From Onchocerca lupi (taxonomy: Eukaryota; Nematoda; Chromadorea; Rhabditida; Onchocercidae), in the NCBI GenBank assembly GCA_028564675.1, contig JAOVVO010000095.1:62001-126000 (forward strand): DNA of 64,000 bases, given 5' to 3'. Below the pieces are notes generated by a model. That model was not told the DNA's origin and made no database searches. It saw only the letters and a program-made list of their open reading frames with translations. Position numbers and translations under genes: made by a program. Below are positions 1 through 12,080 of this stretch, in pieces. Every line of letters begins with the position of its first letter. Positions within the stretch are counted from its first letter, which is position 1.

Positions 1-2428
1 CAATGCCAACGAAAAAATTCCAAGTAAAGACCCTTTTCTTTCTAATATAAATTCAACCATTAAATTAAATTTTTTATTTTTTTTTAAATACTTGAAGATC
101 ATATAACATACCCTTCATTTCACTCGATGTGAATGGTGGTGGAAGCTGGCATATATATGCGCGAACATTCTCATATTCGAAATAGATTTCACGACACATA
201 GCATTATCAAAACCTGTTACTTCTGCGCAAAATCCTGGCGCTTCATTCTGACATGCTGAAACAATATAACAAGCCTATAATGCTAGATAGTTATGCAAAC
301 TTTAACACTGCACAGATTATTAACTGCACCAATAAGTTATTGATGGTTTACATCACCTAATTCTCAAATTTTGTTACTTGAAGTATGGAATGTTTTCTCA
401 ACCTGTAAATATTTCACTAACGCCTACCTAATTAAAAAGAAAATTAAAGTTGAGGAAAAAATACGGATATGCATGAATGACTCCACTATATATCTGCTGT
501 CGGACATATTATAACATTTTTTATAAAAACCACACTTGAAACCAACTGGGCAGTTTGCGTCAGTGTAACAATGATCTGAAAATAAACGAATTTACTCAAT
601 CACTCAATTTTAAAGTTAGAACCAATAATTCGCCAAAAACCATAATATTACAACAGCTAAGGTGAAGTACTGCAATCAATGTGCAAGGTAGGATAAATAA
701 ATTTGTGTAGTTAAAAATAACATTACTAACATGAACGCAGATAGATAATTATACGTTAAGATTTGGAAATATAAAAGAAAGTAAATATCTAAATTAATTT
801 CAGATTCTGCATAAAAATCGAGATTTAATAGATAAGTTGACCGAAAAGAAGCAAATAAGGATCGAAAATTTTCTTAAGATTATTAATGTCATAATTATTT
901 CAAACATTATTTTCATCGGTATGACAATATAAAAGTATAATGATGAAGGAAAATCAAAAGATGATAATTACCAGGTCGAAGACCATGTATATCAGTAATC
1001 AAAGGAAGACGTTCTTTGCATGTACCATCTCGGCAAACGTATCTTGTAGGACAATCCTCGTCGATGTAACAATCTTTATGTAAAATAGTCTTTTTTAGTA
1101 CCTCAGATCCATAATTAAGACTAACTTTATTTTTTTTCCAAGAAAACTGGGTGCAAATCAAGTTATGAACAATTGGTACGAAAATTTTTTAACATTCACT
1201 TTTCACAGCCTGAATTCGAAGCCAAACATAATGAAATAGTTTCAGCCTTTCATATGTTTCGAAAAAATGGATAAGAAAGTTATTAATTAAAAATACTCAA
1301 ATCTTAATAACTTTAAGATTTGAAAGTGGATAGCATCCAATTTTCTAAGCTAATTGAAAGCAACAATTAAAAAAAAAAGTGGATAAGAGTAAACTTTTTA
1401 ATTAGCTCAGAAAATTAGATGCTTTCTAATATGTTGACCGATGTTGACTGAGTCGATTTTATCAATAAATATGATTTCTTAGAGAATCTAGCTTACCGTT
1501 AGCTGAACGAATTATGATATTGCTGGAGAAGACCATCTTATAGAATGTATTACCCCGTATAAGTTATAAAAGTCAAGTGAGTGCTACGATTTCTAATGGC
1601 TAAACTGCATACTAATTTCAGTTGATAAATATTATTGTAAATGAGTCAATGGTTTCGAATTATTTAATTTATAATTACTCCTTCCACTGATAGTAAATAT
1701 GCAATTTTCATCAACATCAATTTTACTCGCCTAATTCCTCAAGAGTAAAAAACAGAACAACCAAATACATGTATATATAATTTATCGTCTTTGATCAAAA
1801 TAACAAACATTTAAATGTGACAAATGCTTACTCGTAATTTCCACTCTACCGGATATCACTTTGCCCAATTTTCCAACGCAACGACGCCATTCACACCGTC
1901 CACTGTCGCAGTCATTATTGGTTCTACATTTTTCTGAAAACACATTGGATATTTTTTAAAGTCATAAAAAGTATTCGCTGCATCAACTCCAGTAGCGAAT
2001 TTCTCAAAATGAAAATACAACTTAAAGGAAAAAATTGGAAGACAAAATTTCAAGTTGTAATAAATGAACTGAATTTTAGCATGAATTTTTTCTAGCTCTA
2101 AATATGAAATAAAAGAATTTCTAAAATTGTTAACGAGGAGAACAGCATGTATGGCAGCAATTTGAATACTTCGTTTTTGATAGCTATAAAAAAAGATAAA
2201 AGCAAAAAAAGAGGATTAAAAGCACCAACTGTTGGGAATAGAGATGCGCTTGAAATTCATTGTCAAAATTAGTACATTATTCTTACTAAATCTTACGTAA
2301 GGATTTATCCATTTTTTCCTTTTTTTTTTTTGAGATAGAAGCCGAAATTAGGGCTCTCAAGCGAAGAAAAACTCACCGGATGAAACATTCAAGAAGAAAA
2401 TTACAGTTAATAGAAGTGAAGATATCAT
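1..2428 (-). CDS. Secreted protein of repeated cysteine-rich modules (partial, runs off left edge)
   Basis: Exons read on the minus strand: 2428-2377, 1933-1832, 1073-972, 575-465, 255-112 and probably 41-<1. The first exon gives a short hydrophobic signal peptide (MISSLLLTVIFFLNVSS) and a good donor (CCG|gtgagt). The next three exons each carry one small module of pattern C-x4-DC or C-x3-D-x-(D/N)CP-x4-C-x4-C, for example CYIDEDCPTRYVC. The fifth exon (CQNEAPGFC...) carries a different cysteine set. All introns seen are phase 1, so every exon is a symmetric 1-1 unit, and the phases join without a stop. Modules resemble EB-like or small disulfide-rich extracellular repeats, but I cannot assign a named family. 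The role is unknown; export to the extracellular space is inferred. The 465 donor (C|gtattt) and the 41 acceptor are the weakest boundaries; extra exons between 1074 and 1831 are possible. Confidence 0.68.
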
Positions 2429-3724
2429 CCTTTTGTATTTCAAAAGCAAATAGCTGCTATATAAATTCTAAGATGGTATATTTAAAGATTTCGAAAATGA
2501 TTATCTGCATGACAAAGGAACAATTCTGCTGTGAAGCTTCGCGAAAAATTTACATGATAAATGAATGTCTTCATAACAAACTATCTATTTGCTTTCAAAA
2601 AAAAATTCTTTTTTAAACTTTTTTTTTTTGCAAATCATTTTCTTCATTTTTCATACATCAGAAAAAAGTTTTCGAATAAAAATGAAATATATTTTTCATT
2701 TCAAGCTGATGCGAAAATGTAAATGAGAAAAGAACATACATCTTTAGTTCAAAAAATGTCACTGTTCCAAATTGTTTCTCTTTTTTTTTTTCCTCCATTT
2801 GCCGTCTTTAATGAAATTAACATCACAAGATGCAATGTAGTTAATTGAACTATTGTTGTTATCTAAACTGTAATCCAATCTCTATGACATAATGCCGATA
2901 GTGCTAAAATTATCGATGATAGCATACAATAAATAATGAATTGCTTCCTAATCCAGTATAAATGGATATCGCCAATATCGTCGTATGATAAAGAAGATTT
3001 GTCATATCACTTGCGAGATTAAGAAAGTAAAAATAATCGACTGTTTTTCTCTCCTTAAAGAAAACATTTTATTACAGTAGTACGAAAGAAATTTACCTCA
3101 CTTAACTTATCCACGAAATAAAATATTTTGGCAAAAATTAATAATATATTTGCTGCGTAAATAAACTATAAAAAATACAAAATTTTTCACAAATTCTCAA
3201 TATAATACGGACGAAAAAAAATATATCGAAGAGCTTACATAGCAATCAAATAGCAAATCTGCCGATTTGATTAACGCACCGTTTTGAAATTATTTCATAA
3301 AACATTGGGGAATGCAAGACAATTTCAACACCTTCCGGAATGAACAGAATTAGTTCGGAAAACTTTTCTGATCATTCGGTTGCTAAGAAGTAAATAATTC
3401 TTATCAGAAACGCATCAAGAAAATTAAAGGAATTGAAGAAATTAAGAAATTGACTTTCAATAATTTGTAAAATTGCCCGAATCTATTCAGACACTTAAAT
3501 CTTTTCAGACCTTTTCTGTTACCAGATGACAACATGTACTGAAATGTATGTGTTACCAGGTTGGAGTTCCTTGTCCTGAAATTGATCTAATTTTTTCTGA
3601 ACTTTATTAATAGTCCTGAAATCGATTTCGGTTTGTATTTTCTTGTCCTCAAGTTATCTCATATTTCTCATTGTTCCTTGTTGTTCTTACAATATTTCGT
3701 ATAGTTGCATGTCAATTAGAGCAA
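2429..3724. other. Intergenic, divergent promoter region
   Basis: This interval separates the minus-strand secreted-protein gene from the plus-strand phosphatase gene, so it should hold both promoters. I see only AT-rich sequence with short A/T runs. No exon with both splice signals and a family match was found. The open frame at 2380-2616 plus is antisense to the signal-peptide exon and is not counted. Confidence 0.5.
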
Positions 3725-5229
3725 ATGAAGCCAAAAAAAATATTTGCAGCCATCTTGCAGGATAGAAAGAGAGCCAGTATGAATTCAATGATATTTTGGG
3801 TCGTACGGCATGCTGAACGTGAAGATAACATCAATTCAGCTTGGCGAAACAATTCCAAGTTGAAGAGCGATAATTCACCGTTGTCGAAGAGAGGACAAGG
3901 CTTGTCAATCATTGTAACTTGTAGTTGATAGCTCGTGATCAAGCAAGAAGGTTATCTGATCATGATTAGGAGAGGAGAACTCTCCGATCACTTACTGGAA
4001 TGATAGGTAAAACAGAAGTGAAGGGAATTTTTAATCCATATAAATAAAAATGTAAATGTTCGTTGTTCATTTCCGCGCAACGTTTCAAGTTCTTCATCGA
4101 TTGCTTTGAAATTTCAATACAACGTTGCGTTCGAATAGGCACGTATTATTATACAGATAAAGCGCGTATTTAAGAATTTTTGATCCAGCTATTTACAAAT
4201 ATTACTGCCAAATGGGTAAATTGAACACGAATGAAATCTGTTGTAAGTGAATTTAATAGTAAAAAAAAAAAAAAAAAAAAAAACTTGAAAGTGATGATAA
4301 TTCGCATTATATGACATTTATTTATGGCTAATTTTCAGGACAAGCGGATGAACTTGCTGTTCGTTTCGAAAACATTCATTTGGATCACATTTTTGCTTCA
4401 CCGTTCGACCGCACTCTCGAAACAGCTACACGACTTTTACGAGGTCACAAAAATGCTACCATAAAAGTTGAACCAGGATTATGTGAGGTGCAGTTTATTT
4501 CAATATGGGATTTTTTTATTGCTTCCCTTACTTTTTTTTTCTGAAGTGAAATCATTTATTGTGAAACTTGCTTCTTGCTTATTTTTCTCTCTATTCATTT
4601 CGGACCAGTTTTTTGTCGTAAATTTAAAAAAGTTGTTCTTGTAGGGATTGTATATGTGTGAAGATCCTCCCGGATATGAGGATCTGAATATTCTGAAAGA
4701 GAAATATCCACTTGTTGATATGGATTATAAGACCGTGATGCCATGGAAGCTTCCACGAGAAGGCTACGGAGATGAAGCTTGCACACCACGTGTGCAAAAA
4801 ACTTTGGAAGGAATTGAGAAGCGTTTTCCAGGTGATTAATATCAGCAAACAAACAAAGAAAAAAGTTATTTCGCAGTCTGCAACATTTAGTTACTTACTT
4901 ATTTTCCAAAAGAAACACTAAACTGGAAATACAATAAAGACACAAATCTGACTGTGAAATTGGAAATTGTACAAACTGTTTATTTTTTCTCGTATAAGAA
5001 AATGAACGAATGATTCTGGGACTGTGTGATTATTGCAGGTACTGAAGTATTACTTGTGTCTCACGGCGCCCCAATTGGTGCAATCCATGAACTGCTAGGC
5101 GGTTCGTGGAAATATGTTGGCCAAGCAACAATATCAAAGTTTGTCAAAAAATCGAAAGGTAATTTTATCAAAGAACTCAGCGGTGATGCATCTCATCTCA
5201 GCGACAAAACTAATCTTAGACCATGGTAG
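3725..5229 (+). CDS. Histidine phosphatase superfamily (phosphoglycerate-mutase-like) protein
   Basis: Four exons (3725-3899, 4339-4487, 4645-4831, 5039-5229) join to about 233 residues ending in TAG. The catalytic signature is VVRHAERED, with phospho-acceptor His29 and Arg28. A substrate-binding arginine lies in ASPFDRTLETA (Arg83), and the second catalytic histidine is His179 in LLVSHGAPIG. This is the branched RHG/RHA phosphatase family; related nematode proteins carry RHAERED rather than RHGE. The enzyme probably removes phosphate through a phosphohistidine intermediate; its substrate is unknown. No signal peptide or membrane segment is seen, so it is probably cytosolic. The start is the ATG at 3725; ATGs at 3779 and 3788 also lie upstream of the motif. 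The first intron must use a GC donor (CAAG|gcttgt) to keep the conserved RGQ-GQADEL frame. Confidence 0.85.
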
Positions 5230-5568
5230 TGATTTTGTTTCCACTCAGATGGTCATAAAATATCTCAGCTGTGAATTTGAAAAGTTGTAAACTGTTACTG
5301 GTTAAATCATATAGATTTAAATTAATGTTTATTATCAACTGATGCATAATTTTTAAAGATGTTTTGTAATTTTCCTGCGGGGAAATTAATTTTCTTACTT
5401 TTTTGAAACTTCATTGTACTTACTTCTTTCAGATGTTTTTATTATAACTGTATCAAGCTTAAATTCCCGTTTAATTTTTACGAGATAGTTCTTGTAATTT
5501 TTAATTTTCATTAATTTCTCTTTTTGCTTGGAATTCATTCTGCTCGAGATGTTTTCATTGTGGTTGTG

Positions 5569-5590
5569 AATAAAGATAATACTAAATAAA
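5569..5590 (+). terminator. Possible polyadenylation signals of the phosphatase gene
   Basis: Two AATAAA hexamers lie at 5569-5574 and 5585-5590, about 350 bases after the stop codon on the coding strand. In such AT-rich DNA the hexamer is common, so this is only a candidate 3' end. Confidence 0.25.
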
Positions 5591-7042
5591 CATATCGATT
5601 CCATGATGAATTATTCTGCAAAAAAATATATGTGACCAACAAAAATCTTAAAAAAATTCTTTCTTAAAGAAATAAGGATTTAAAGCTGTTTTAATTAAGA
5701 TCATATCAAAATTAATGTTTAAAGGAAAGAACATCATAATGAACTTTATGTTGAATTATTCATGATCTGTCATTGATCGTTTCAAACCTATTTTTGGATT
5801 CTTGATTATATGGAATTAAAATCATTAATAAGAAATTCTACAGATATATAAATATTTTGGTGAAGATAAGAGAAATCACTATCATCAATTTTGATTAAGC
5901 TATAAAATGCAAACGAAGAATATCAATGTTTCGAAGTCTCACTGCACATTATTTGAAAACAAATGTAATACCTAATTTAAATCAGTCAATTTCCTTTTTT
6001 TTTTCTCTTACCTATGACACAGCAAAAAATCGTAGTTCTTCCTAAGCAGTCATTACATTCATTGATGAGAAAAATGGCAGACAATAATAGCATTTAATAA
6101 ACAATATATTTCATATTCCATTAAATCGATTTTCAGGTTAAAGCTAAATTTCCACGGCTTCTCAAAGTGATATTATCACTCATGACATCAGTCCATCTTC
6201 TGAGAATTACAACGATTTTTTCTATCTCTTCAATCTTCGTCTCATTTCTTTTTTTTTTCATTCTGTTGTTAAAAGATGACTGCATGATTACTGTTTAGAA
6301 ATTATGTAAAGGAATACATAGACTGATAAATTAGATGTGAATAGATCGAAATATTTTCTTTTTTTTTTCAAAAAGCGTTCAATTTATGCAAACTTTTTGA
6401 TGATATATTTTCTGCATTAGGAATCTGTCAAATCCATTCGTCAGTTATGTATTTAAGTAAATTATGCTTAAGTAAACAATTATATGATTAAGTAGATTTC
6501 ATATCGAATTTTGGATTCAGTTTTTATGACGATTGTTTCCTATTTCTCAGTATTAACCATCCGATCACGAAAATTCCTCGTAATTATGTTTTTGTTATGG
6601 TTCCTTTTGGATAACAGTCACACCAAAATAATTGAAATTGTATATTAATCGCTGTTAATATACATATTATGCACTATAAACTGAATTTTAGATTTTTTTT
6701 TAGTTCACCTGAGTAACGAATTATTAGTTCAGTAATTGATTTTAGTCACCTTATTCACTAACTCAAAACAAATAAAACTTGAAAATTTCCACTTCTCCCA
6801 CGATTTTCAAAATGCATTATTCCTGATTAAAATACGCTTCATATGAAACCATCATTGTTTGCCATGGGCTTGTCGGAAAAATTGAAATATTTTTTGAAAA
6901 ATTATAGATATTACGAAATAATCAAAGAAACATTGTATTACAGAAATATTTTGGCATAACCAAATCCTTTTGACCATTGTGCATATTAGAAATTGTGCTA
7001 AAATTGATATCGAGTAAAGAAATTCTTATTATATAAAGAGTT

Positions 7043-7573
7043 CAGATTATCCATTCGAATCATAACCATCAGAGGGGATAGGAACTTCCTCATCAGAAGA
7101 AGAAACTTTCAGAACGAACGATCAATACAAACAATACGATCAGAAGGAAAATAAACCTCAATCAGATCAAACAGAATTCTCAAAAAAGATTTCAGGAACA
7201 ATTCTTCAATTAAACAGTTACAAAGAAGAAAATTTAACGAATGACATTGTTAGAGATATTTTCAGATAATTGTCTATCTTTACGTAAATCGAAAATAAAC
7301 TCCTCCATTAAATAAAATCTTTATCACCTTTGTTCGTCTATGTCAATCATCGGGAAATTATCAAAGAATCCGTTTTCTGGAATCTTCTTTTCGAGTTTCT
7401 TTAAGCGATGGATCGATTGATCGTTCAGAACGTTCCATTTTCAAAGATTGTCCGTTTTGATCGGAGGATTGCATTCTTCAAATACTGCTTGTATTACTGA
7501 TTGTTCGTTTTGAGAGTTTCCTTCCCGATGAGAGAATTCTCGCTCTGAAGTTACAATCCAAACGGATGATTTC
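7043..7573. repeat. Diverged inverted-repeat element (MITE-like)
   Basis: The left arm (about 7043-7150) matches the reverse complement of the right arm (about 7465-7573). Left TTATCCATTCGAATCATAAC corresponds to right-arm complement TCATCCGTTTGGATTGTAAC; further in, GAAACTTTCAGAACGAAC corresponds to GAAACTCTCAAAACGAAC. Most differences in the readable part are transitions, which suggests an old pair of arms. The roughly 300-base core has no transposase. I could not identify a convincing target-site duplication. The locally higher GC content fits a foreign or formerly mobile piece. Confidence 0.5.
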
Positions 7574-10071
7574 AACTTTTTTTTATGTAATGAACTTTAT
7601 ATTTTTATTAAATATAATGATCTTAACTTTGCATATTTTTACATGATTTGTTTACTACATATCAGCGCTAGCCCAACTTATAACATTTTAACTTATTGCT
7701 CAAAAGGAAGTTAATTTACAACACGCTAACTTAGCACAAAGGAAATTTGTTTACTTCATGTTCCTTCGGCACAACACAATTTAAAATACGTTAATAGTTC
7801 AAGGATCAAAAGCTTGATTATACCGAAATATTTCTGAATACAAAAATTTTGCAATCATTTCGTCATATTTGTAATTTATGAAGATATTTTGATTTTTCTG
7901 ACATTCGCAACAATAAAAGACAAAGATCCTTAAGGGAAAAGAGTCTGGGGACTGTAGCGAATAATAATATTTTATTTGGATTTGTCACTTTGTGGCATTT
8001 CTAATTTGATGTTGCGAATTCGTCATTTCCGCTGCAACATTTAATCGATAAAAGAAATCGGTATAATTGACATTAGAAATTGATCACCAATAGTGATCAG
8101 TTTCCAATGTATGGTAAATTCTATTAATTCTTCTTGTATTAATTTTGTAGTATTGTTGAATTTTCCAATTGAATTTGTTAACTCTTCATCTTGTTCACTT
8201 AAATAGCACACGATCGAACAGAATTCTCGTAGAAGTTTGTTTATTGTATTAATTCTGTAATATTATCAAGTGTTCCCAGAGAAATTTCATGCTTTGTTGA
8301 TTAAGCACTAAATTGATCGTTTTCTGCCTTTCGTTTTACACATGACTTTTGAAATTTATTTAATTTAACAATTATATTTGATTTGCAATTAAATCATTCT
8401 TGATAACTGTTAACATTTTTAATTTGCTTATCAAGCTCATGATTATATCGGCGTATCATACTTCACTTTACTTTCAATTTGATTTTCTTATGCTGAATCG
8501 TCTCGATGCTATTCTTACAATTCTTTCTCGAATCCAAGATTGATTCATCATCTGAGCAAGATTCTTCTCACAAATTTTCTAAAAATGTTCACTTTCATGC
8601 ATTTTTATTTCAGATTGTTGACATAGACATTGATGATTATCATCCAAACAGGTCTATCATTATTCTCGTCTAATTGTTAAGTTATTTCTGGAATGATCCA
8701 TTGCTAAAGTAAAACTTACATAAAGAAATAGTCTCATTTCATTTATTCAGAACTGAAATCTTCTATTTTTGTCGTATTAGACTATTGTTGCATTAATTAT
8801 GGTAGAAGATTGCCGAAAAAAACTAATTTTTACACCAAATTTTGAAGTTCTCCTATCGAGTACTGTCGAGTTGAGCCAACAGGCACATCTTTCTCATCAA
8901 TTTTGCATAAAGCTTTTTTCATTTTTCATCTTTCTGGTTTTTTTCCCTTTTTTTTTCTTTTTTTCGCTAATTGCTTCTCATGGATGTCAATAATTTTGCC
9001 CTGTTCTATTAACCATACATTTTACAACAAAAAATATCTTTCGTTTTCAAATCTAAAAAAAAAGAAAAAAAAAAATTGATCAAGAGACGTTTAATTAAAA
9101 CTTGACAACAACAAAAAAAAGTTGCTAATAATTATACTCTTTCATAATGATGTCTTCGCTGTAACACTTTTTATCTATTTTTATTTTGTTACAAAAAAAA
9201 AAGATGCAATTGATTGACAATTTCTAACTTATTAGCTATGAAAAAATGATATTAAAATTTAGATGAAAAGTTTTTAAATTAAGTTTCATTCAATATTTTG
9301 GTTTATTGAGCTTAGCCATATTTCCCAGAAGGTTGTGAACTATGAATTCATGGAAATCTATTATTTAAATATGTCACAATCATTTTCATTTTCCAATATT
9401 CGTGATATTTAAGGAATTAGATTTGTTCAATTATTTAATTAGCTCATCCAAAAGAATTTGCAATAGATCAGCGATTCTATTGGAAAAAATTGATAATATT
9501 AATAATCGAATCATTTCATTTTGACCTTTTTGATGATTTGAATTTTCAAAATTCAATTCGTTTCGGAAATTTTCCTAACTTTTGCCAAATCATTTTCGAG
9601 TTTTAGCTGTGCATGAAAAATTTGATTCTAGAAATTTTCGATATTTAATGTTATGCAATTCATTGATGTTTGGCTTAAAATGTCGTCAAAGATAAGTACT
9701 TTCTTGCTGCTGTCAACAACTTTAGCATTCTTAACAATTCGTCGAAATAACACTTTCTTTTTGGCTTAATCCTACACAACAATTGATTTTGCTTAGAACA
9801 CTTTTTCCGCAACATTTATTTTGCGTGCAATTTGCTAAATTACATTTTTTCTTTTTTTTTTTTTAAAGATTTTATGAATTTTCGAAATTAATTATTCGCT
9901 TTTTTCCTGCAATTTATGCTTAATATTATTAAAAATTTCACTTAATTCGACAGATTTAGAAGGAAAAGCCGATCTCATATGATGTTTTCAATTTTATATT
10001 TCAATGACAAAATATTGTTTCGTTAAAAATTTTAATTACTAATTGATATTGCAATCATTGGTGGAGAAAAA

Positions 10072-12080
10072 ATGTTCCATGCTTGTGTTGCTATAATTAT
10101 TTTAATCATGGTGATGTGTATGTGTACGGTAGTGGCTATTATCGATCTGACGAACTATAACTTCGGTCTATACATTATACTACTTTGCATTGTAGGTAAT
10201 GGTCATAATTTCATAAGAATGCAAGAAAAAAACTTAAAAACTTGAATGAAATAATTAAAAAGAATAAAATTTTTTTTTTTTAAATAAGTGAAATGAAGAA
10301 GAATCTTCTTTTTCTTCTCAGTGTTTAGTCTGATTGACAAAAAATATAAATTTTGATAAAAAGTAATAAAATTAGATAATTCGATAGCAACATTCCTTAA
10401 TATTGTATTTTCTTGCTTTTAAAATTAATTATTAAAGTACTCTTTGTTTATCTGTTGCAAAAATATCAGTTTAATTCCTAAATATTACAAGAAAATATTA
10501 TGATATGTTTTTTGAAACTGGCGAAATGAGCAATTTCAATTTGATTTGCAGAAAATTTTTTTAGGTATAATGCTTGCTTGTGCCTTATGTGTTGCTAATC
10601 CGAATGCATGTAAAAATCCTGCGTGGTATACCAGATTTTGTCTATTACTTCAGGTTTGTTATTTTAGAATTACTAATTTTTATCCGGAAATCAAAAATTT
10701 TGTTGAGGAAAGCATTGGATAGAATGGTTTGCATTAGCATAAGAAGGTTAGAATGTAAATCAAATCAATCATGAATTTATAATTTCCATTCTTTTCATAC
10801 TAAAAAATCTCACCTTTGACCCGAATTATGGCTAAAAGGGATTTTTTTTTCTAGGAATTGCATCCAGAACATCTGTATCATAGCTCTGCAACTCCGAATA
10901 TGAATGATGCAGCATTTTCAACATCTGAATGTACAGCAGATAACACTACGTATCGACTCAGGTATTGTATAATTTTATTCAGATAATTTAGAAAAGTGAA
11001 GACGAAAAATACAGAGCAAATTATTCGAAATTTTATTTCAAATGCTTCATAAGGTACAATTTGAATCCAAATGTAAACTTGAAATGAAATTTGGAACAAG
11101 AGTACTTTTTGTTCTTGTCTTATTTTAATTCAATTTTTGAGTAGTAGATAATTTGTTCATTTAATTTATGCTGATTTTTCAGATAAAAATTGTCATAAAC
11201 CAAACCTTAATAAATTAAATTTTGATATTTCAATTTTACTTTAAAAATATCGTTTTCTAGAATTGAAAATCGAGCTGCAATTGCAATGTTAATGCCAGCA
11301 GTTCATCTAATGCATCATATTTGGAATGGTATGGCATGGGTCGCTGAAGATATTAGCGATGAAGAAAAGGTTGCAAACTATCAAACAGTATGTCATTTTT
11401 GGCTTATTCCAAGAAAAAATGATTTTTTGAAAAAATTCATCAAATTAAAACTTCAAATAATTAGAAATCCAAAACAATCAAGAGAATATTGCCGAGAGGA
11501 GTTTATAGCTTATCATAAAGTATTGAGGTTAGAAATAGATGAGTTAATCATTGATTGTACAAAAATATTACTTATTTGTCAGAAGTTGCAGAATAATGCA
11601 TATGAAAAGATCACTTTTCCAGACATTAAACATACATGGAAATTACTTCGAGAAGAGAATAGTAGAATTATTATAAGGAATACATTATTTTCCAGGATGT
11701 ATCAGCAAGCGGACCTACCTTGATGAAATTATCAACTATTATCGTATCAAGCTCTAACCAAGTGAATTATTATTCTGCTTTTATTTTATTCATAAAACCT
11801 GAAGGATCAAAAATTCCCAAAATAACTATCAGTATTTCTATTAATCGTTGAGTACATTAGAGTTATTCCATTCCTGCGAAAATATACAGCGGTTTTCTCA
11901 TCTCCCACATATATTTCACAAAATTTTGAATTACATTTGAAAATTTGTAACTGCTTTACAAAGAATTTAACATTTCCAGACACAGTTTTGCATAAATCTA
12001 TAACATCTTTCCAGCCATCGATTCCGATACCAGAAGATTCAATCAGTGGATGGGATCCGAGAAATGATATAATTTTATGA
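10072..12080 (+). CDS. Unrecognised small membrane protein with two hydrophobic helices
   Basis: Six exons (10072-10195, 10565-10653, 10855-10961, 11261-11387, 11696-11761, 12015-12080) join in phase to about 192 residues ending in TGA. The start is the ATG at 10072. Residues 4-25 (ACVAIIILIMVMCMCTVVAI) and roughly 31-54 (GLYIILLCIV then GIMLACALCVA) form two hydrophobic segments separated by a short polar loop, so a membrane hairpin is likely. A cysteine-containing polar region follows, then a histidine-rich stretch (MPAVHLMHHIWNGMAWVAED). The C-terminal exon begins PSIPIPEDSISGWD. I do not recognise a family; it may be nematode-specific. The fourth intron (11388-11695) is fully open in frame, so a longer isoform ending at 11723 is possible. 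Exons 1-4 are the most secure; exons 5 and 6 rest on splice sites and phase only. Confidence 0.6.

Larger units (their letters stand above)
5230..10071. other. Intergenic region without recognised genes
   Basis: This 4.8 kb stretch follows the phosphatase gene and precedes the membrane-protein gene on the same strand. It is AT-rich and full of stops in all frames. The only clear structure is the inverted repeat at 7043-7573, listed separately. The short open frame at 8799-8993 is mostly phenylalanine from T-runs and has no family match. Confidence 0.5.

Noticed and set aside
1500..1545. Minus-strand ATG exon with good donor (MVFSSNIIIRSAN)
   Set aside because: Phase would fit as an alternative first exon, but it is not a signal peptide and the 2428 start is clearly better.
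2380..2616. Plus-strand open frame of 78 codons
   Set aside because: It is antisense to the signal-peptide exon of the secreted-protein gene and shows no splice or family support.
3671..3724. Upstream extension of the phosphatase frame (hydrophobic, signal-like)
   Set aside because: It has no ATG; the first in-frame ATG is at 3725, so a secreted form is not supported.
8799..8993. Plus-strand open frame ending in a Phe-rich stretch
   Set aside because: The hydrophobic run comes from a T-rich tract; no motif, no splice partner.
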